NCBI GenBank assembly: GCA_963779685.1
Contig: CAVZZG010000003.1
Span: 744,001-808,000, forward strand
DNA length: 64,000 nt
Origin: CAVZZG01 sp963779685
Lineage (GTDB): Bacteria > Actinomycetota > Thermoleophilia > Gaiellales > F1-60-MAGs149
Direction: 5' to 3'
In this document: positions 59,571-64,000 of the stretch, piece by piece
Layout: each line of letters opens with the position of its first letter
Position numbering within the stretch: the first letter of the stretch is position 1
Translations under genes and position numbers: made by a program
Notes under the pieces: model-generated
Database searches by the model: none
What the model was told of the DNA's origin: nothing
What the model saw: only the letters and a program-made list of their open reading frames with translations

Positions 59571-59576
59571 ATACTA
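59571..59576 (-). promoter_or_regulatory. -10 element of the 145-aa lipoprotein gene, leaderless arrangement
   Basis: TAGTAT on the minus strand, seven bases, GTG at 59563. Confidence 0.5.
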
Positions 59577-59630
59577 CCGACGCAGCCTGGAGCGCCGACA
59601 GGGGCCGCCGACCTGCTCGACGGCCCGCGC

Positions 59631-59650
59631 CGTGACACTTTCCGTGACAC
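59631..59650 (+). repeat. Paired CGTGACAC direct repeats near tRNA-Val
   Basis: CGTGACAC at 59631-59638 and 59643-59650, 12-bp period. The second copy ends 60 bp before the tRNA-Val 3' end, the same geometry as the pair beside tRNA-Pro (19015-19035). Confidence 0.6.
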
Positions 59651-59710
59651 CCCGCTCCCCGTGAGCCCACCGAGAGCGACGATTTGGCTCTACCAGCGGA
59701 CTTGAGGGAG

Positions 59711-59783
59711 TGGGCGGTACTGGGCTCGAACCAGTGACCCCTAGCTTGTCGAGCTAGTGCTCTACCAACTGAGCTAACCGCCC
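59711..59783 (-). tRNA. tRNA-Val (anticodon GAC)
   Basis: The minus strand gives acceptor stem GGGCGGT/ACCGCCC, D-arm GCTCAGTTGGTAGAGC, anticodon stem CTAGC/GCTAG around TCGACAA (anticodon GAC) and T-arm CTGGTTCGAGCCCAG. The discriminator is A and no CCA is encoded. Confidence 0.94.
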
Positions 59784-59793
59784 CGGGACGGCC

Positions 59794-59799
59794 ATGGTA
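59794..59799 (-). promoter_or_regulatory. -10 element of tRNA-Val
   Basis: TACCAT preceded by TGC on the minus strand, 10 bases before the mature 5' end. Confidence 0.45.
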
Positions 59800-59817
59800 G
59801 CAATCGGCGGAGGGGCG

Positions 59818-62050
59818 CTACACCTTCTCGATCGGGGCGTAGGCGACGTGCAGCGTCTTCTCGCCCTGGCCCGGGAATCGCACCACGATCTCCTCTGCCG
59901 AGCGCACGCCGATGACGACGCCCTCGCCGAATGCCTTGTGGCGGACGGTGTCGCCGGTGGCCAGCACCGGCAGGTCATCCTTGGGCCGCGGGGCCGGCGC
60001 GCGCTGGGCAACGGACGGCGTCACGAGCCCGAACCCGCGCTGCCGATCGCGCTCGAACCCGGCCCGCCCGGGGCCGTAGCGGGCCTCCGGGCTCGGCGTG
60101 CGCGAGAAGGCGGGCTGGAGCCGCTGGTGCTCGGTCGCGTCCTGGGGGATCTCGGCCAGGAACATCGAGGGCGCGTTCGAGTTGCGCCCCCCGAAGAGCA
60201 TCCGGCTGCGGCAGTAGATCAGGGTCAGGCGCTCCCGGGCCCGGGTCATGCCGACGTAGCAGAGGCGCCGCTCCTCCTCGATGTTCGCCTCCTCGATCGA
60301 CCGCTGGTGCGGGAAGACGCCGTCCTCCATGCCGACCAGGAACACGACCGGGAACTCGAGTCCCTTCGCGGTGTGCAGCGTCATGAGCGTCACGAGCGAG
60401 CGCTCGGTGTGCTCGTCCTCGTCGGCATCCGACACCAGCGAGAGCTCCTGGAGGAACGCCTCGATCGTGCCGGGCGCGTCGTCCCGGGCCACGAACTCGC
60501 GGGCGACGCCGACGAGCTCGTCGAGGTTCTCGAGCCGGCCGCGGGCCTCGATCGTGCGCTCGGCCCGCAGGGCGTCGCGGTAGCCGGTGTCGTCGAGCAC
60601 CTGGTCGAGCAGCTCCGCGACCGACGCCGTCGCCGCCTTGGCCTCGAGCTCGTCGAGCACGGCCGAGAACGCGCCGACGGCCTTCCGCGCGGCCGCGTTC
60701 GGCAGGGCCTCGTCGGCGTTGCGAAGCGCCTCCCGGAGGGTGACCCCGAACGCCTCGGCGTACTGGATCAGCCGTGAGACGGTGGTGTCGCCGATACCCC
60801 GGCGGGGGGCGTTGACGATCCGGCGCAGCGACAGGGCGTCGTTCGGGTTCACGAGCACCTGCAGGTAGGCCAGGGCGTCCTTCACCTCGGCGCGGTCGTA
60901 GAACCGCAGGCCGCCGACCACCTGGTAGGGCAGGTCGTGGCGCCGGAGGACGTCCTCGATGACCCGGCTCTGGGCGTTCGTGCGGTAGAAGACGGCCACC
61001 TCGCTCGCGGAGTGGCCCTCCTGCAGCAGCTGCGCGATCTGGCCGACCACGTAGCGGGCCTCGGCCTGCTCGTCGTCGCACTCGACGATCCGCACGTGCT
61101 CGCCCGCGCCGAGCTCCGACCAGAGGCGCTTCGGCTGGCGTTCGCGGTTGTGGCCGATGACGCCGTTGGCGGCATCGAGGATGCGCTGGGTGGAGCGGTA
61201 GTTCTGCTCGAGGCGGATCACCTCGGCGTTGGCGAAGTCCCGCTCGAAATCGAGGATGTTCCGCACGTCGGCGCCGCGCCACGAGTAGATCGACTGGTCG
61301 GAGTCGCCGACCACGCACAGGTTCCCGTGGGCCGCGCACAGCGCCCGCACAAGGCGGTACTGCGCATGGTTCGTGTCCTGGTACTCGTCGACGAGCACGT
61401 ACCGGAACCGCCGCTGCCACTTCGTGCGAACGTCCGGGACGTTCCTCGAACAGGCGCACGGCGTGCATGAGCAGGTCGTCGAAGTCCATCGCACCGGCCT
61501 GCCTGAGGCGCCGCTGGTAGGCCGTGTAGACCTGCGCCACCGTCTGGTCGAAGAAGCCGGCCGCCTCGGCTGCGAACTGCTCGGGGCCGACAAGCCGGTT
61601 CTTGGCATCGGAGATGCGCTCGTGGATGCCGCGGGGCGGATACCGCTTGGGGTCGCGATCGAGCTCGTTCTCGAGCACGTCCTTCACCAGCCGCACCTGA
61701 TCGGGCTGGTCGTAGATCGTGAAGCCCGGACGGAAGCCGATCAGCTCGGCCTCCGCACGCAGGATGCGGGCGCAGGCGGCATGGAACGTCAGGACCCACA
61801 TGCCGCGGCTGCGACCGCCGAGCAGCTCGTCGACGCGTTCGACCATCTCCCGGGCAGCGCGGTTCGTGAAGGTGATGGCGAGGATCTCGTGCGGAGCCAC
61901 CTCGTGCGTCCGCACGAGATGGGCCACGCGATGCGTGAGCACGCGTGTCTTGCCGGAGCCCGCGCCCGCGACGATCAGGACCGGCCCTTCAACCGCCTCC
62001 ACCGCCCGGCGCTGCTCCGCGTTCAGGCTGTCGAGGAGACTCGCCGGCAT
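59818..62050 (-). CDS. pcrA: UvrD/PcrA-type DNA helicase, one apparent frameshift
   Basis: The ATG at 62050 opens MPASLLDSLNAEQRRAVEAV with Walker A VAGAGSGKTRVL and TFTNRAAREM. Near 61436-61438 (GGG on the plus strand) one extra base shifts the frame; removing it restores HAVRLFEERPDVRTKWQ and the DEYQDTN motif, then QNYRSTQRILDAAN, LMTLHTAKGLEFP and VGMTRARERL. The repaired protein is 743 aa, standard for PcrA/UvrD with a C-terminal tail ending in a TUDOR-like VRHKAFGEGVVIGV. It unwinds DNA in repair and clears replication. A break in such a gene is more likely a sequence error than loss. Confidence 0.9.
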
Positions 62051-62084
62051 CGCCACCCGCAGGGTACCAGCGACCCTCCGCGCA

Positions 62085-63026
62085 TCACGGCAACGCGACC
62101 GGGACGTAGCCGCGGCGAGCCAGAGCGCGGAGCACCGACGGCAGCGCATCGGCGTCCAGCGTCGAGCCATCCGGCGCCGACCCGCAGTGCATCAGCACGA
62201 TCTCGCCCGGGGTGAGGGCGTCGAGTATCCGGGCTCGCACGGATGCGACCGAGCGGCCAGCCGATGCGCCCTGCCAGCCGAGCGTGTCGACCGTCCAGCG
62301 GAACGCGCCGTAGCCGAGCCCGTTCACGACCCGGATGGCCCGTGGGGAGGTCTCGCCGTACGGGAACCGGAATCGCGGCCGAGGGTCGGCACCGGTAGCC
62401 GAGCGGATGGCGGCTTCAGCGGCGACGACGTCGCGGCGCAAGGCCGTGGCCGAGAGGGTCGCCAGGTGCCCGTGGTTCAGCGAGTGGTTGCCGACCCGGT
62501 ATCGCGAGGCGATCGTCCGTGCCTGGTCCGGGAAATCGCCGACCCAGGCGCCGGTGAGGAAGAACGTCGCCGTGGCACGGGCGTCGGCAAGTGCCTTCAG
62601 GATCGCCGCGAGGCCGCCCGCATTGCTTCCGCAGTCGATGGTGAGCGCGACCTCCCGCCGCGTTGTGGGAAGCCGCGACACCTCGGCGCCCTCCATCCAA
62701 GACGGCAGCGCGTCCGGCTCGGTCGGAGCGGGAGCGGTCGTCGTCGTCTTCGCCGGCCCGGTCGTCGTGGCGGGCCTCGTCGTCGTCGCCGGCCTCGTCG
62801 TCGTCGCGGGCCTCGCGGTCGTCGCGGGCCTGGTCGCCGTGCCCGCGGGCGGGGTCGAGGTCGGCATGGCCGGCTCGGTCGTGACGGAGACCGCCGGTGT
62901 CATCGCGGTGGACCCCGGCTCCGACCGCGGCGCGGGCTGCGTGGCCGTCTCGCCCCCGCACCCGGCCACCACCGCCAGGATGGCGGCCAGGGCGATCACG
63001 TGTCTCGATCGCGACGGTACCGGCAT
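62085..63026 (-). CDS. Polysaccharide deacetylase (NodB/CE4) lipoprotein
   Basis: 313 aa from the ATG at 63026, with GGGAGG just upstream. The lipobox is LAVVAGCGG. A Thr/Pro-rich linker with repeated RPATTT leads to the NodB domain. Motif 1 reads TIDCGS (Asp131, Cys132) where most have TFDD, motif 2 is HSLNH (His181, His185) and motif 3 is RFPYGE. It should deacetylate cell-wall or surface polysaccharide from the outer face of the membrane. The Asp-to-Cys change hits a zinc ligand; Cys could replace it. Confidence 0.87.
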   Translation of the reverse strand: MPVPSRSRHVIALAAILAVVAGCGGETATQPAPRSEPGSTAMTPAVSVTTEPAMPTSTPPAGTATRPATTARPATTTRPATTTRPATTTGPAKTTTTAPAPTEPDALPSWMEGAEVSRLPTTRREVALTIDCGSNAGGLAAILKALADARATATFFLTGAWVGDFPDQARTIASRYRVGNHSLNHGHLATLSATALRRDVVAAEAAIRSATGADPRPRFRFPYGETSPRAIRVVNGLGYGAFRWTVDTLGWQGASAGRSVASVRARILDALTPGEIVLMHCGSAPDGSTLDADALPSVLRALARRGYVPVALP

Positions 63027-63117
63027 GGTCCTCCCGTACGGAACCGACCGTAGACGTGGCGCGCGCTCCCCGCATCGGCGATTCCGCGCAAGCGTGGTTG
63101 CGGGTTTGTTCCGGCTC

Positions 63118-64000
63118 TCACCCGGCCCAGATCTCCACGAGCCTCGATCGGTGCCGTCCGGCCACGGCCCGGAAGACGTAGAGCCCGTGCCGCGGCAGTG
63201 AGACGGTGGTGGAGAACCGCCCGCCGACCGGAGCCTTGAGGCGGCGGACGACGTGCCAGGCGCCGCCAGAATACGCCTCGATCGCCACCCGCGCGCGCCA
63301 CGGCACCACGATGCCCCGGAGCCGGGCAGCCCGGCCCGCCCTGACGTCGCCCGGAGGCCCGGCGAGCGCCACGCCGGGCCGCAGCACCACCCGGGCGACG
63401 GCCGTCGCCGCACCGGCCGAGGCCACGAGCCTGCCCGGCTTCCAGACCGCGGCCGTGACGCGGGCGACGCCGCGGCGGTCACTGACCGCCGCGCCGAGCA
63501 CGACACCGCCGAGGCGGATCTCCACGGCGACGCCGGCTGCCGGCTCGGAGCCGTAGCGCAGCACGACGGGGATCCGGACCGGCCCGGGACGGAACGCCAG
63601 GCGGGCGTGACCGAACGAGACCGAGAGCGGCTGCGCCACGGCGAACGACCACCCGGACTCCGTGTCGTTGCCCGCGACGTCTGTTGCCGTGACGGACACG
63701 TGATGCAGGCCCGGGGCGAGCGGTTCGGGCGGGGTTGCGCGCACCCAGCCCTCGTCGTCGGGGCCATCGACGCCCGCCACGGCCGAGCCGTCGAGGGCGA
63801 CCACGACGGAGTCAGGGGCCACGCCACTGCCCGCATCGATTGCCCGCACCACGATCTGATCGTCTGCGGCCGCGTCGCCGGTCGGGGCCGGCGCCACCAG
63901 CAGCGGCGGCGTGTTGTCGACCTGCAGCGGCACGAGCACGGGCCGCGACCGGTTGTTGCCGCCGGCCGTCACGCCGTCCGTGGCCTCGAGCACGGCCTGC
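63118..64000 (-). CDS. Ig-like-domain surface protein, partial (N-terminus off window)
   Basis: The frame is open through the right edge. About 294 C-terminal residues are visible. One Ig-like domain (NTPPLLVAPAPTGD, DDQIVVRAIDAGSGVAPDSV, LHHVSVTATDVAGNDT) is followed by a region like bacterial Ig-like/macroglobulin repeats (VPVVLRYGSEPAAGVAVEIR, then GVARVTAAVWKPG). A last beta-sandwich ends VFRAVAGRHRSRLVEIWAG. No membrane anchor at this end. Probably a secreted or surface protein; function unknown. Confidence 0.7.
   Translation of the reverse strand, partial: QAVLEATDGVTAGGNNRSRPVLVPLQVDNTPPLLVAPAPTGDAAADDQIVVRAIDAGSGVAPDSVVVALDGSAVAGVDGPDDEGWVRATPPEPLAPGLHHVSVTATDVAGNDTESGWSFAVAQPLSVSFGHARLAFRPGPVRIPVVLRYGSEPAAGVAVEIRLGGVVLGAAVSDRRGVARVTAAVWKPGRLVASAGAATAVARVVLRPGVALAGPPGDVRAGRAARLRGIVVPWRARVAIEAYSGGAWHVVRRLKAPVGGRFSTTVSLPRHGLYVFRAVAGRHRSRLVEIWAG

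Overview
The window is very GC-rich (by eye about 70%) and uses GTG and TTG starts freely. Operons are joined by ATGA/GTGA overlaps, and at least ten genes have a TAnnnT hexamer 6-8 nt before the start codon, which suggests leaderless mRNAs. With the order thrS-infC-rpmI-rplT-rRNA methyltransferase and pheS-pheT nearby, this points to an actinobacterium, probably class Thermoleophilia (Gaiellales or Solirubrobacterales). That placement is an inference from style and gene content, not from a marker-gene tree.

Layout. 1-9 kb: core metabolism (partial C45 acyltransferase-like protein, BKACE enzyme, secreted TIM-barrel protein, amino-acid oxidoreductase, DMT transporter, von Willebrand A-domain surface protein, alpha/beta hydrolase, PPOX flavoprotein, PilZ protein). 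About 9.3-19.1 kb: a genomic island ending at the 3' end of tRNA-Pro. It holds a decayed OLD-type ATPase/nuclease, a frameshifted MobF relaxase, an excisionase-like/PIN toxin-antitoxin pair, a four-gene overlapping operon (XRE, nucleotidyltransferase fold, two membrane proteins), an excisionase-like protein and a tyrosine integrase. 19.2-25.2 kb: a complete peptide ABC transporter operon followed by a small zincin. 25.2-32.8 kb: a 252-bp nested inverted-repeat element, then a leftward operon for the pyruvate dehydrogenase complex (E1 alpha, E1 beta, E2, CBS protein, E3), proS and a small XRE protein. 32.8-46.6 kb: two conserved unknowns, pheST, a methyltransferase/metF pair, and the thrS-infC-rpmI-rplT translation operon, followed by a HAD phosphatase and a Lon-like protease. 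46.6-58 kb: P-type ATPase, DEAD-box helicase, inositol-phosphatase-family enzyme, two alpha/beta hydrolases, small cupin genes, a MauE-thioredoxin fusion coupled to a 36-cysteine exported protein, UspA and MarC. 57.8-59.7 kb: repeat-rich DNA and two small lipoproteins next to tRNA-Val. 59.8-64 kb: PcrA/UvrD helicase, polysaccharide deacetylase and a partial Ig-like surface protein.

The most unusual signals are these. (1) A pair of CGTGACAY repeats with 12-bp period lies 60-80 bp beyond the 3' end of both tRNA genes, suggesting that tRNA-Val is a second attachment site of the same integrase type. (2) The MauE-Trx-Trx membrane protein overlaps the gene for the 36-cysteine Tat-type exported protein and looks like a dedicated disulfide-forming pair. 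(3) The four-gene overlapping operon in the island could be an undescribed toxin-antitoxin or defence module. (4) The nested inverted-repeat element at 25.2-25.5 kb resembles a MITE.

Caution on sequence quality: pcrA, normally an important repair gene, is split by one extra base. The relaxase and a small membrane protein are split by similar single-base shifts, so some apparent breaks may be sequencing or assembly errors.
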